Positions 11,608-33,800 of a DNA stretch of 64,000 nucleotides are shown here, in pieces. Below the pieces are notes generated by a model, which made no database searches, was not told the origin of the DNA, and was given only the letters and a program-made list of their open reading frames with translations. Made by a program: the position numbers and the translations under genes. The first letter of the stretch is position 1, and the number at the start of each line of letters is the position of its first letter. The DNA is from Gavia stellata (lineage: Eukaryota; Chordata; Aves; Gaviiformes; Gaviidae). The DNA is taken from positions 93,480,449 through 93,544,448 of the forward strand of contig NC_082596.1 of the NCBI RefSeq assembly GCF_030936135.1. Direction: 5' to 3'.

Positions 11608-13713
11608 CTGAATGAGGGTAAAAGCACAGTACGTGCTGGTCCAACACATCTGAAACATGTTGGCCCACTTCTGTTCTGCTAGAACCGAAAGCTTCCTAAA
11701 ATATCAACTAATTGCAGATGAAAGGGTAAATTTTTAGCACACTTAAGGGAAGGAAGGAGGGAGGATTAGAAGGTCAGCTAACTCCTCTTGTCACCGTTAC
11801 AGGAACAAGGAAAAGCACATCTTATTTCTTGCATGTTCCAAGCTGAATGTTTGTCTGAACTTCAGAAGGCCTTTTTTCCTGTATCACTGCTACAAAACTA
11901 GTCAGGGCTGTTATACTACTAACAGTGGTAACTGAGATGCATACAGATTCGTGTCCTGTGCTCCTATCTCTCTCTCTGAGAAGCAGTGTGATTAGGATGC
12001 TGACCTAAAACAGCGAAAGCCAATATAGATGAATTCCCTTACAACTATAGAGAGCAATATGTGACCACAGGCTCCATCTTCATTTTCAGTTTAGGTTGGG
12101 AACAGAGAGCGTTTTTAGTGCATTGTATTTATCTCTGACTGTGCTTTGTGACTTCCTTTTCTAGGGTAGTGCTCATCAGTCTTTGTTTTCAAAGGAAGTT
12201 TACAATTAGCAGTTGCACTTCATTTGTAAAGTAACGTGATACATCTGTGTCCTGTAGGATGCAATGTTCCCTGTGTTTACATAGAAAGTATGGTGCCTGG
12301 AGGGAAGTCCAGCCTCAGATTGCTTCTGTAGTGATGAAGGTGCTTTGGCTTTCTGGAATCTGCCACGTCCAGGCAGGAAGGACTCAGTGCGATGCGCCTT
12401 CAGAAGCATTTTGAGCATCCCAAACAACCTTGCTTAGAGAGCACTTGTAAGGAGCTCTGGACCTTTTAAGACTGAACCCTCAGCTGAGATGAGTTTTCAT
12501 CTGTCAGCACCAGTGCTCAATTAAAGAATGTGCCAAGCATTTGTGTAGTGACATGCTTGTGGCAAAGTACCCTATGTGGAGCAGGAGGTTCAACACCTAC
12601 CTTCATTGTCATGGGAATTGGTACTGAGGAAGGTTTTAGCTTGAACATTAGATTGCTTTACTTTTTCCTCTGTGGCTATTCAGTGACAAGATGTATTGGC
12701 CTAAAGAGATCCCTTTATGTGTTTGGGAAGGGTAGGTGTGTCGGAGTTCTGATGTTCTTGTTCGCGATCTGGATAATTTCTTTACAGCGTGCTTGTTAGG
12801 CTTTAAAGCCATGCCCCCAATACTGTTCATGAAATCCCAAACTGAAGACCTGGCTTTTATACATAAGCCTCACTTGTGGGGGGCATCTGTGTCAGTGGTA
12901 CTGTCTGGCTGTGATATCAGCCTTTCCTGGGGGTCCTTTACTGACATGCTGGAGTCTTGGGCTGAGCTGGAGGAGTGATGTGTTCTGATGGAGAAAATGT
13001 TCCTCTGGGAGCATTTTGGACATGGGTTTTTTTTAACTTTGTTTTTTTAATCTAGTGGTGGAGAATCCATTAACAGAGAAGGGTGGAGCAGTGTAGAGAT
13101 CAAGGGGAGTGGATGAGAAGGGTCAGGGAGAGGGGATGTAGCCCATCTCCATCACGAGGAATAATTTGGTGGAGAATTTAGGGGCTTTCTCCATGCTTTC
13201 ATAGAAGTCCGACACAACAGAATACAGAATAGCCACACTGTGGCTTCTGTGCTTCTCTTGTAGTTGGACAAAAGTCAGAAGAACTGTCTAGGTTGGAAAG
13301 AATTGGTAGTCAAAAGTTGCAGCAACATGGTGTGCTCATAACTGGTTTCATACCTTTGATTCTCAAATGCAGCCAGCAACAGTCCCTGAGGCTACTAATG
13401 CTGCACTGAGGAGCATTTATCCTGTGCCCAGCCCTGCATTTCTCTGGAGAGCTGAGCGTGGCTGCAGGAGTCATAGTGGTGGGAGAGGCTGTGAAGAGCT
13501 AAAAAGGGCTAATGCAAGCGTTTTCCATGGTTTTCCCATACCCACCAGCAAGATGCCGTATAAACGGTATGATTTGCTTTCTTCCGAAGCCAAGTTTTAA
13601 CTCTATGTGTATCGGGGTTTTAGGCTATTTATTGAAACAAATCTACTTTATCTCACCCTCTCCCTTCTTGAGTGTGTGTGTGTATATATTTTTTTTTTAA
13701 AAATAACTTGGTC

Positions 13714-13719
13714 AATAAA
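13714..13719 (+). terminator. KIAA0319: Candidate proximal poly(A) signal of KIAA0319
   Basis: AATAAA about 2.1 kb after the stop codon, followed by the T-rich stretch cttttgatatctttc. It may be used as a proximal site. Transcript ends would decide. Confidence 0.3.
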
Positions 13720-13929
13720 AGCAAGGTCAGCTTTTGATATCTTTCAATTTCTGCTCCAAATGTGTTAACATAATAATGCAATGTTCACTTTAAAACATTC
13801 CTGAAGAAAGTTAAGGCCCACTCAAAATACTGTATTTTTTCTTTTTTAAATCAAAATGTTGGGTTAATCCATTCTGCACAAATTCCCCAGATGTTCTAGC
13901 AGGTATTATGCTCTTGGAAACACACATTT

Positions 13930-13945
13930 AAAAAAAAAAAAAAAA
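13930..13945. repeat. A homopolymer
   Basis: A run of sixteen A in the KIAA0319 3' UTR region. No flanking element body was recognised, so I treat it as simple sequence rather than a retroposon tail. Confidence 0.7.
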
Positions 13946-16543
13946 GTTGCATAAGCAGCTACAACTTTGTATTGGTTGCGCTGTCATTAATGCTTCTGCT
14001 AAATACTGTATCCAGTGTGCCTTTATCTATAAACTTACCTTTTAGGACATGTCAGTGCAGTCAGCAGCATCCTTCAGTTTTATGAAGTCAGTCACTTACG
14101 TGTTTTGGTTTATTTTACGTTTTTAAAGCTGGTGCTGAAGCCTGGGAGGTTGTTCTTTCAAGGAATTAAAATTCAGACATCTTTTTTCTTTAAAAAAAAC
14201 CCAAACAAAACTGAAGACTGACTCTCTAGTAAAACAACTACAGGAATAATAAACCTGCTTTCCTTGATGCTGCAGAATTCCCAGGGCTATTTCCCTTCCT
14301 CCCCCACACCCACACGCTGTGGGCTCCAGTCTTTGGATTGGTGGTAAGTTCATGTGCCATGAGAACGTATGCATGATTTGGTTAAGTGTTTCTCACTCTA
14401 ATAAATAAGAAACATTAGACCAATTTCGTATTGCATAAGGCCCTAGCAAGTGGAAGTTGCTTACTAAATTCTGTTCTCTAGATGATGCTTTGACATCTTC
14501 ATTGCTAACAGTATTTTAGTTATGTTTTGAAAGTTGAATTTAGTTTAAATTTTTGAGCTGCTTCTAATTCTACTAGTTTGATTCTTCCACCTCCTTGGAT
14601 GGAGAAGTCATTCCTCTTAGATAAGATCAGGCTTGCTCATAGTATGAAACTTGCATAGAAGTTGAAAATAATAGTTTCTGCCTCTGTGAATTTGTGATAT
14701 CACATGTTTGTGTCACTTGGCCAAGCCTGATTTTGTCAGGAATTTAGGAGAGACTATAGCAAGCCTTGTATATTGATTCAGTATAACTTCTATTTCTAGA
14801 AATGTGGCTTTCTTGCAGACTGTCGGGTCACACCTGGAACAAAAGGGTCGGAAAACTAGCTGTTAAGGTGCAAACACAATGGTAGAATTCTGATGCTACC
14901 CTTCTGGTTTGGGTTATGATGGGTTTGAAGCAGGTTCTCAGTCCTCACATTTACTTCCACACACCATTTTCCTTCATATACAAAAAGAGTGCTGGTAGCT
15001 TCTTTGTGAAATAGGGATGGGGATATTCCCCAACAGTCTCATCTGCACTGAAAAGCAGAGGAGACCAGATATATAGCTTATCATGTATGTCTCAGAGTCC
15101 ACTGAAAATTAAAGAATAAATTCAGTTACTGCCTCTCTTTATCAGCACACTGTCTGCCTTCACTTACAGCCTTGATGTAAGCACTGGGATTTTCATTTGC
15201 ATCTTGGTTTTACATTTGTACATGCTGATGCATGCACAAGCAGAGATTGTCCAGCTATGTAAAAGGACTGCTGTTATTTGCGTTTTAAGTAAGGAGTGTA
15301 TTTTGGAAAAAAAAAACTTCCTTACCATTACTGCCTGAGGCATTAAATAGGTTCAGTACTCAACTTCAGTACTCAACACAGTGTATATGTAGCACGAAAC
15401 TGCCATGCTCAAACAGGCTTGGGTTTCCAATTTTCTTAACTGAAATGCTGCTGCAGTACCAAACAAAATTCACCTTGGCAAATCTGCTGAGATGCACATC
15501 CAAATTCTCTGTCCTGTGGTTCAACCTTTCATATTAATTGAGTAGATTGCTGAGAAATTCAAGCAAAATGTGAATGGTCTAATTGCAGAGGACTGTTTAT
15601 TTGGGGAGGGGGGAAAAAAGTGACTGTTGTTTCATGTGTAAGAATACATTTTCAACTGCATCCTTTCAGGTAAACAGGGTCTTAGCAGTCTCCCTCTGTC
15701 ATATGTTTCAGATACAGGTACTGTTCAAGAATCTGTTTTTTGCTGTCAGCTGCGTTTGCTTCTATGATGCTAATTTTCCTTTCTTTCTTGGTCTCTTGTG
15801 GGCAAACAGAAGTGTGCACACATGCAAGGAACTTGACAGTATGTGAAATTAAGAGAGAGAGTGAGCGTATGTGTGTGTTCTCTGTGCTGAATTTAAACAT
15901 CCCTGAGACAGTTCTGGTGTTCTTAAAATAATTGAATTCTTAGGCAAATTTCCTATTCCTGTTTTAAGCCTCAAGTGAAACTAGTTTTGCCCCTCAATAT
16001 ACTGATAATGGGCTGTAGTCAGCTGGAGCTTTGGGATGCTGGTAGTAAAATGACAGCTACTTTAGTCTTCTGAGCCATTTCTGTGAGGTTTGAGAGACAC
16101 TGAACATTGGTCTATAAGAAGGGAAATAGGATGGAGGTGAATTAGACTTCCTTAACATCAGCTATTGCTTATCATTGATCCCTAACTAAAATACTAATCC
16201 CATATTTCTGCTGCAAAGGAGAACCCATTTCACATACCTTTTAGGTTCTGAACTCCCCAAGGCAAGGGAGGGAACCTTAAAGCTTAGAAATAACATTCAA
16301 AAAAGGAGGGAGAAAAGGCAAATAATTTTTTTCTTTTGCACAGGTTACGAATCAAGTGCAGATGAGCTGCACATCAGTAGTTTTGTCTCGGTATGGAAGC
16401 ACTTCTCCCTGTGGGTGGATGAGTGAGCTATTACAGAATTTATATTAGGAATCTGTTTCTAGAAAATGTTCTTTATTGCAAATGATAATGTATTGTAACT
16501 GGAACCATTTCTGGGCTGAAATTACTACATTTATGTAACTACT

Positions 16544-16549
16544 AATAAA
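16544..16549 (+). terminator. KIAA0319: Candidate distal poly(A) signal of KIAA0319
   Basis: AATAAA followed at once by the U/GU-rich stretch gttttgtctttccttct, a good cleavage context, about 4.9 kb after the stop codon. Further AATAAA copies at about 17085 and 18225 have weaker contexts. Confidence 0.4.
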
Positions 16550-18621
16550 GTTTTGTCTTTCCTTCTAGGAACTTGTCGGGTACTCTTTTAGACGTGGTAC
16601 TCTGTATTGGACTCAACACTGGGGTCATAGAGATACGTTGTATACCATTGCTTATGTCTGTATTCAAACATAAAAGCAGTGCAATATCTGATCCCTTCCT
16701 ACTCAAAAGCAAAGCAGTATCTTTTTTCAGAGAGGTAACATAATTCAGTACATCAGAGAGCAGAAAAAAAAATGTGTGGCAGTTCACAGTAAGGGTTTTC
16801 ATGTGGTGCTTGTCCTTACTTGGTTTAATTGGCTGTGTGTACATATTCACCAGCAGTCATACCAAGTGTGGTGATTTCACAAGTATTGTGGCTTATTCTA
16901 TAGCAAATCCAATACTTCAGTGTTTTTAAGTACTGTGGCTGCTTTGCAGTCATCAGAGATACTAGTGTGCAATACAACCCAAAATATGGCTGTTAACTAG
17001 GGGTAGATTATGCTGTCTGTTTCTGAACTGGAAAAGAAAAATCCATGCATCAGTGTATGTGAAGTTTGTGCTAAATCACGATAATAAAAGGTACTATGAG
17101 ATACAAGTGTCTTTCTGTAAGGAAAAAGCATAACACCATAAAAGCAACTTGAAGGGTATTTGGATACGTGGTACCTCTTAAATTTGTACTTGACTCCTAC
17201 AAGGGAATACTGGTGCTGAATGAGCTGATGAGATAGTGTCCTTTATTGAAGAAGGGAATCTGCCCATTTGTTATTGCACTGTACATTTTGGTAACAGCAC
17301 TAGCCTTCCCCTTCCCCTCTGAGCAGGCCGATGCAAGCCTCTAGACTTGTGCAACAGAAGATAATCAGCAGGGATTCCTAAACTTAAGCCAGTTGTGCTA
17401 AGTAGCTTCAGCATTCACTGATAAAGTGAATAAACCACCAACTTCTCATGTCTTGGAAGGTCCTAGGCAGAGAGTTTTGACATTGAAAACACTTCAAACA
17501 AGTGCTAAAATTTAACTTAGAGCTTCTGAACACCATACTTAAACCTTCTTTCTGAGATAGCTCAACCCTTCCGGAAGCAGTAGGGCTAGGACAAAGGGCA
17601 TGACCAATTAGACTTCGGATCCTGCCAGTTACAGTGAGACAGTTACTTCAATGCCAAGTCAAAGCACAGAACTTCTTTTACTTACAGGATTGCCCAACTC
17701 CCAACATGGGCCTGATTGATTTAAAGCAGTAAAAACTATTTTACTCTGTGCAAACCATTTAAACTGCTGTTCATGTTCTGTGACTTAATCATGAAAGCAC
17801 AATTAATCATAAAAGCATAAAATGTGTCTAGATACTGGTCAGGCTGGACATACTTCTCAGTGAGACTGAGTGTCTATCTTCACTGGTGCTGGAATGGTGT
17901 TCCCAGCATCAAGAGCCTCCCTCACTTATTCTGAGCACCCAAGGTAACTGTCAGCTTAGCATACCAATGGACAAGCATTACCTAGAGTGACTTGACAAAA
18001 AAACCTTGTCCACTGTGGTTGGAGATAAGCTAAAAATGTTAGTATCTAGTAGAACAGGTAAACATAGTGAAGAGTTTATTACATAGAGAGAACAGACAGT
18101 GGGGGTCAAACAAGAGCTGTTTAAAGGGTAACATAACAAAATAAAATGGAAGTTGTCCGTGACTGAGTCAGGTTGGAAATTGAAGACAGTGTCTGAGGCT
18201 TTAAAACTGTATTAACTAAATGGAAATAAAGCTTCCAAAAATCTATTTGAAATCTTAGTTTATTAAGTAAAGAATTATGCAAGTAATCATATCCTGAAAG
18301 CAGGGAAAGGCACTCTGATCCACAAAGCCTCTATCTTGTGGTAAAATGTTTGATTCAGCATGAAAGACTTGCATACAAAATTACTGATGGCATATTAGTA
18401 TGTCAAAGTAGCCTTGTCTATTTGATTTAGATTCAAGGGACTGCAGTTGGGGTAACCAAAATCTTACACGTCATGAACGCGTGGATGCAAGAAGTGTCTT
18501 TTTTTCCAGTGCTAAAGCTGGCAGAACAAAAAATTCTTTGCAAATCTGAGAGACTGAACTTAATTTGGCTGCTGTCAGTTTGTCAGTTCACCATTGAATA
18601 AGGTAATAATAAACCACAAAA
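16550..18621. other. Intergenic, between convergent KIAA0319 and ALDH5A1
   Basis: AT-rich sequence with no open frame of interest, no recognised repeat and no RNA gene that I can see. Either UTR could reach further into it than drawn. Confidence 0.5.
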
Positions 18622-21282
18622 ACCAGTGCTTTCACAGAAGTTATTTATTAACTGAAAACATTTTTCCATCACAGTTTTAATGTCCAGAAATTGCTAAACT
18701 ATCACAAGTGTAATCAACATAACTGAGGTGTGAGAATTCAAGTATATCTTTTGCTGAAGAATCACAGCTTTTGCTATGAAGACAACTTTAAGATTATTCT
18801 GTGCTTAACTGATGTAGACCTTACTGACACAAGGATGCTATGCTGGAATCCAACCACAATCCAATCTAGACAAAGGTATTTTTAAAGTTTATTACATACC
18901 TTATCTTTAATTATGGTTTGTGCTTGTTATCAGGCATAGTAAAAGGTATTATTTGCTAGGAAAAAAGTAAACATTTACTCAATACAGTGCTGTTCTCAGA
19001 AAATACATCAAGATTTTAAATGCACCAATGCATCAGATCAGTAACTTTGCAATGAATAGAGCAGTGGGTTAAAGAATTTATCCTCCAGCTGCACCGTCCC
19101 AAGAAGTACACCCACATTCAAGACTGCACTATCATACAGCAGTAAATGAGATACGTAACTTTAAATTTGACCTTATACTGCAGTTCACAGGCAGACGTAT
19201 TTTAAGTCTGTGCAATTTCAGTAGCAGATATTCTACCTGTGTACAATAACTGTAAGTGTGCCTGCATCACTGTATTGTGGTACCCAGGCACCAAGTTAGG
19301 ACCTTCTTCTACCTAGTTACTCTTTCCAGTAAGAAATAAGCATGTATTGGCAGCTAAGGCTGGCAAACAGCTTCCTCTTCTACAACACTGTATTCCCCAA
19401 ATTTGGGTAGCCTGTGCGCTCTATAGTGTAATTTTAGAAGTTGGCTATAAGAAATTTTCTTGCAACTAGCATAGAAATAGGCCATCCTTTTTTTTGTTGT
19501 TGACAACAAGCACATATGCTGCACCTGATAACAGTATTAGGTCCTCACTATCTTAAATGTGCATTTTTGGTGCACTGGAAATTACTGGAAGGGCAGTAAG
19601 TGTCCTTTAACTGCCCTTCGGTTGGCATGATGCACACACACTCTACTGACAGATAATGTGCTCCAGACCCACCTGGTCTCAAGTGTTACACAAATATAAC
19701 CATAAAAAATACTTAGAAATAATAAGTAGCAGTCAATGCTACCTTATGTGCGCTTTAAAAAAACCCCGTGAAACTCAGTTCCAGCTTGCCTTTCCCCCCC
19801 CCAGTCACGTGTTACCTGGATAAATATCTTAAAATATCCCATTTCATAGGGTACATTCATTAATGTATAGGAAAAAGAGCTCTGTTGCCTTCTGTTACTT
19901 ATTTTTAGTAATTAATGGGTAAAGCCCCACCACATAAAATTAATCAACACAGGAAACAAAATGTAGTCCCCTTAGCCTCTGCAGTGCTGATTTATTTGCC
20001 AAATTAACATCACACATTTTCTAAAGTGCTTCTTTTGACTGCCATTAAAATAATGTTTAAGCAGCATTGTTTATTTTGTATTAAGGAAGCTTTACATCAT
20101 CTTTTGAAGATGACAAAATTGTGAGGTGGTGTGTAGAAGTCTCACCTCGAATCACTTCTATTTAAATCTTTATTAGGTCACAAGTTAGCCAAGTTCAAAG
20201 GTTTTTAAACCTTCCTCCCTAATGGACATTCACCTGTGTAACCACAAATCCAGTTCAAGGCACAAAGCCCACAGGAACGGAACCATCTATCTGCTCCTGT
20301 CCTTTGGAGGTGGTGAGTAATGTTCCTTAGACACTGGGCAACATTTACATCAGTGACTGTACTTCTACCCAAGAAGAGTCACGTTCTTTTCATGGAAGGG
20401 AGTTTTATCTATAACATATCACCACTTGTGCTTCCTTCACATAGCCCTTATAGCGTCTCCTTACAATTCTGCAAGTTATTCCTGCAAGTAAGCATCCCAC
20501 CTTCCTCCTGCTACTCACTAAGCCAGCAATTCCTTGTCCTGGACTCTCCTGTTCCTAGGACTGCTGGGGCTCACAAACGTCAAACAAGGGCCATATTTGA
20601 TCCCAGGCGTGCAAGCTGTTAGGCACAAATTACAGCTCCTTGCTCGGAAGCCCAAAGCTGATCAGGTGGCAGCTCTGCAGCCAGCATTAATGTGCACTGA
20701 AAAAGCTGTCTGTTTGCCTGCGTGGATGCCTAGCTGTAGCTAAAAGCAATTTCTCACCTTTCATAAGCATCAGATTCTCCCACAATTAAAAAAAGACACC
20801 TGCTTCTAAAAGAAGGTCACATAACCACATTAGAAAATGTGAGTATTTACACAAAATTCTAAAGGGAGGCTGCCATCCCCAAAGCCTCCCACATCCACAC
20901 TGAAACGTTAGAGGCAGTAGGAAATGGTGGTCTAGTTTCCCCTTGCCATAGGTTATGATCTATTTTCGTTACGCACAAGTCTCCAAGTCCTCCCAGTTAC
21001 AGAGGGGTAATACAAGAATAAACAAATGTTCATTCTTCTGTACTCGTTACTAAAAATGATGGACATTGTGATCACAGTGCTGAAAAACTGAATGTATAAG
21101 TAAAGACCATATAAAAATGTATGGCAGCACAGAATACTGTAAATATCTCTACACATACAGAACAGGGTTGCTTAGTTTTAAAGAAGGTAGAAGTTGCACT
21201 CATACATATTTCTGGTTCAAGAAGCTTATTAAAACTACAGCACTCTTTTCCAAGCTGTTGGGATTGTGCTTTTTGAATATTT
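18622..21282 (-). other. ALDH5A1: Probable ALDH5A1 3' UTR
   Basis: Runs from the ALDH5A1 stop to the poly(A) signal at 18644-18649 on the minus strand. The length of about 2.6 kb is in line with the long human 3' UTR. Other minus-strand AATAAA copies (for example 18888-18893) could give shorter forms. Plus-strand open frames near 20.3-20.7 kb look like chance. Confidence 0.5.
18644..18649 (-). terminator. ALDH5A1: Candidate poly(A) signal of ALDH5A1
   Basis: On the minus strand AATAAA is followed within 30 bases by the GU-rich TGGTTTTTGTGG, a typical downstream element. It is the best poly(A) context between the two convergent genes. Confidence 0.5.
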
Positions 21283-29687
<8,405 letters not shown>

Positions 29688-30200
29688 GGCCGCGCACCGG
29701 CGACAGGCGGCGGGGCCCGGGCCGAGCCCGCCCGTACCGCCCCGGAGGCGGGGCTGCGGGGGGGCCGGGCCAGAAGCGGCCTCTCGCCGGGGCGGGGAGG
29801 AGCCGCGCAGAGGCGCTCGGTCTGCCCTTGCAGAAGCAGCGGCTCGGGGGCTGCTTCTTCCCCAGCCCCGTCGAGACCCGCCCCCCCCCCGCCTCCGGAG
29901 GGAGAGGGGGGACTTGCGCTTGATGGCTTGGCCCCGGGAGCGCCGGCCCGCGGGAGGCTGTGGCCGCACTGCGCCAGTGGCCCTCGCCTCCGGCTCCCAC
30001 GGCGGCTGCGGTGGGTCTCCGGCGGCAGGGCCGCGCGAGGCCCCTGCCCGGTGCCACCGTCTCGCTGGGGACCGGCGTGGCTGTGCCGCAGGTGCCGAGC
30101 AGCGGCCTGGCATGGCGGCCAGGCCCGGTTTGCAGGGAGGAGGGCTGGGAGCCGCGGCGTGCCTCTGCAGTCGGGCAGAAGTCGGTAGCCATGTGTATGG

Positions 30201-30760
30201 TATGGCGGGAGTACTCGCCTGACTTCCCCCGCTACATCGATCGGGCTTTCAGTCTGGATCGTAAGAGCCAAACGTATCTGTGCGGTGTCCTGTCAGCTCA
30301 CCAAAGCTTAGGAATTTGTATTGCCTACAACTCAGGAGCTAGTGTGTTGCTACTAATACTGCTTTGGCAACTGGCTTTAATTCTGTTTATGATGTAGGTG
30401 TTGTAAGGCAAGTGCACCATGAGCTGGGCCAACTGTGGGAGGATGCTCTTACCTGCCCTGCTTTTGTATGCTAACGGACCTCGCTGCTGCTGTGCAGTGA
30501 TGGCAGTTACACTGCCCAAACCCCAGAGATACTGCGGAATTCAAGAGGGGGGAACACCTATAGGTTATGTCTTTTTTTATAAATTACTTTACCTAAAAGA
30601 AAGAAAAGCAGTGGTATAAAACAGCCTTGCAAATAGGGCAGTCGTTTAGTTGCTGTGTCAGCAATATGTCTGAAAGAAAAGGCATGCTCCGTAACCTACA
30701 TTTCAAAGGTCACAGTGCTACTGCTCCAGGCTTCTGAAAACCGCAGTGCCAGCCAGCATC
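30201..30760 (+). other. GPLD1: GPLD1 upstream region / probable 5' UTR
   Basis: Between the GC island and the GPLD1 start codon the composition falls to ordinary levels. A TATA-like tttataaat lies at about 30576-30584. No coding exon joins in frame to GPLD1 exon 1, so this is promoter and/or 5' UTR. Confidence 0.45.
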
Positions 30761-30857
30761 ATGGCCGGTTTGAAGATTTGGTCTGTTTTGCTGGTTACGC
30801 TGTACCTTTTCTGTCAAAGATGTATCCCAAGTGGAATTTCAACACATGTTGAAATAG
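30761..30857 (+). CDS. GPLD1: GPLD1 exon 1: signal peptide
   Basis: MAGLKIWSVLLVTLYLFCQR is a hydrophobic signal sequence, followed by GISTHVEI with His29. Ends one base into a codon; donor gtaaga. This start is chosen because the peptide aligns residue for residue with human. Confidence 0.94.
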
Positions 30858-33800
30858 GTAAGACATGCTCCGAATGAATTCTCGTGTCTTTTGAGTTGCT
30901 TGGGAAGAGAAGTAAATTCCGATTTGGCTGGAAAGCAAAGGGAGGAAATAATGAGCATTCTACATCATTTTAAAAAAGTGACTAACGTAGGGTAGCTGTG
31001 TAGTTTGGGTTTGGAGTTTGAAACTTTACAGTTTTTATAAGCAAAATGCTTGAATCGATTTGGTTGCGTATTTTTCCGTCTTCTAAAACACAGGCGTTAT
31101 GTAACTGGAATGTTTGTGTCTGCAAGTCTTACGCATGCAGGGTTTGGTTTGGAGAAGGAAGAGGAATACTTTACGCTATTTATGGCATTGTTATATTTAA
31201 GCTAGAGAATAACACAGATCATTTGTGGTAGCTCTGTTTTCAAATCACCGTGTATTAATTTTGCCATACCTGCATAAAATAGATAAAATGCTGTAATGTG
31301 TTTGTATCTATGACTAACATGGTGAAAATCTTGTTCTGTGTCTCTTTCTGGTAGGTTGCTATCTGTAGCCTGAACAGCCTAGATTTGTAGAGAATGAAGG
31401 AAAGAACTGAGTGAACGTCAAAGTGGGGAAATATTTCTGGTTTCAATTTCTTGTTTGCATGTCTTATTTTTAAAATCTGGTTTCTGCTGTAGTTCTTGCA
31501 AGAACACTCACGAGTAGCGTGAGGTTATTCCGAAACATGCACTCACAATAAATTGACAGTTTTAATTGTTTGTTCTTCTGTTTCTGATTCTAAATCTGTT
31601 GCTCAAACAGTAAAACGTATGATGTTGTCTCTATTCAGGTAATCTTCTCAGACTTTAAGTACTGAATACATGCAACTTGCAACAAGTTAAAGGCTGGGAT
31701 TATTCATGGCATTCATTTGAGACCGAGAGTATGTTCCCTTACTGCAACCATTCGCTTTTCCTAACGATATGTCAAGAAAGCCACAGTAATCAGTAGGAGA
31801 AGTCGCGCTGCCTGAGGTTAGGCAAACGCATACATATTTGCAAGCTTGGGGCACTAATTGCTGAGTATGAGCTTCTGAAAACTTGAAATAACAGTTTTGG
31901 CAGAATGGAGTGTATTTGCGAGAAATCTACAAAGAGAAACGAGAGCTTATGGATCTGTCCCAAAGCAGTTGGTTTTTTCTTATCAAGGAAGCGTATTGCA
32001 GAAAACCTGCATTTATATAATTTGAAGATCTCGGTAGTGTGTGCACGGAACTACTGGGTCATAGTTTACAACAAATTTTGTCCGTTTGTCTGAAAATTAC
32101 ATTAAACTGGTTTCAGCTCTGATGTTGCTAAAATCAGTGCTTTTATTAATGTGCAGATAAAAGTCCATGATGATAAGATACTGAAAGTTATTGCCAAATC
32201 CAAACACTGAGTATTCCAGGAAAAAAAAAAACCCAAAGTGTAGAAAGGAACTCCTCCGACTCAAAGCCAGCACCAAAGTCTGTCCTGGACAGACTTCTGA
32301 AAGTACTTTTAAAATGGTGAAAAGCTCTGCCTGTTCAAAATGTTGCTCATGTTCGGTGTGCTCGGCAGAGCTGTGCCGTGTCCTACTTGCCATGGTCTCG
32401 TTACTGAGTGGGGAGGCTCTTCTCCCGCCCCGGGGGCTCCTGTCAGACCCACAGGGCTCTGTGGAACTGCGGGGATTCAGCACGAAATTCCTTGTGAAGG
32501 TGAACTTCTGGGACCTGGGCCCACATGAGTAACGAGGGAAGTCGGGGGGGCCGGGAGACAGGAAAAGCAAACTGCCAAACTGAGAGTCTCCCATGCTGGA
32601 AATAGAGATGTGGGTTGAAATGGCTGAGCTTTAAAACGATAGACTTTTTTTTAATTATTAGTATTTTGAAGTTATTCCTGTTTTGGTGCAAGATTGGTCC
32701 TTAAGGTATCTTAACATACTTGTATAAGGATGGTTTAGATTAGTGGGTAAAATTCAAAGTGAAAGATCATTCAAACCCACACAATTTTGTCTAGATCTTA
32801 TTCCAGAATGAGGTCAGGGGTTTTCTGTGATGTGATTTATTGGGTAAGGATCAAATTAAATTCAGCATATTCTGGGCTATCTTGATCAGTCTTAGTTTGT
32901 AGATAGCTTTAAGCGAGGGGTAGAACTTTGTGTGGGAAGGCCAGATGATAACCCGTGCATGCAGTTTCAACTGAATAATTTTAGGGGCAACGTTGGGTAT
33001 TATTTAGAATAGTGTTAATAGACTATCCCTGGGATCTAACATTAATTAGAAGGAGACTCCATTAAAGACAAGTGATGTCAGTTTGTTTCATTCTCTTGTT
33101 ATGCTTACTCAATAAATATTTTTTCAGCAAGAATGTCTGCCTATTCAGTGAATAAATAGTATTATTTACTGTGCTGACTTCAGATTTTTGTTGGTTTTCA
33201 TACATGTTAAAAATTAATCAAACTGTTAAACATATGCGTTGATTCCTGAGGTACCTTTTTCGATGTTAAGGGCAACAGTGAAACTGAAATACAATCTACA
33301 TGGGTCCTTTACAGCTAGAATTTTATGATCTGTACTCTATACATGCTGGGTATGATCCGTGTCAGTTCATTGCTGTAGCTCAGTTCCGGACACGGGGAGT
33401 TCCTTTTCCCTGCGATTAAGGACTTTTGGCTTTGTTGGCCAGCTTGGGAGCTGGGGACTAGAGAGAGAGTGATGAGATCTCAGTGTCCAGATGTGCCACA
33501 GAAACAGCATTGCTTTATCAGCTCCCCAGGTGAGAAAACACATCCTCTCACACCTACAGCGTTTTCTGAGAAATCATGTTTCATTCACCTGTGCCACTTG
33601 GCTTAGATATGAGGACGATGCGGTGTGTTCTGGTTTTGATAATGCTTCTAACAAAACATGGGCCTGGCCACAATAAATCAATACTTCAATATGTTGTTTT
33701 TCAGCCCATAGAGCTCTGGAATTTTTCATTAAGCATGAAGGGAATGTTAATTATAGACAGGTAGGTGGCATATTGTTGCTTAATTGTGTACGCCTTTCTT

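Larger units (their letters stand above)
11608..16549 (+). other. KIAA0319: Probable KIAA0319 3' UTR
   Basis: This stretch after the KIAA0319 stop has no recognisable gene. Candidate polyadenylation hexamers lie at 13714-13719 and 16544-16549. There is a GT run turning into a T run near 13671-13698 and an A run at 13930-13945. Scattered open frames show no protein-like composition. The UTR extent is inferred from the last convincing signal; human has a 3' UTR of several kb as well. Confidence 0.5.

Noticed and set aside
20320-20743. Plus-strand frames in the ALDH5A1 3' UTR
   Set aside because: They are antisense to a UTR, with no homology and no poly(A) signal close behind.
32097-32594. 165-codon minus-strand and 113-codon plus-strand frames in GPLD1 intron 1
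   Set aside because: They share a locally GC-rich patch. Neither has recognisable domains or splice sites that fit.
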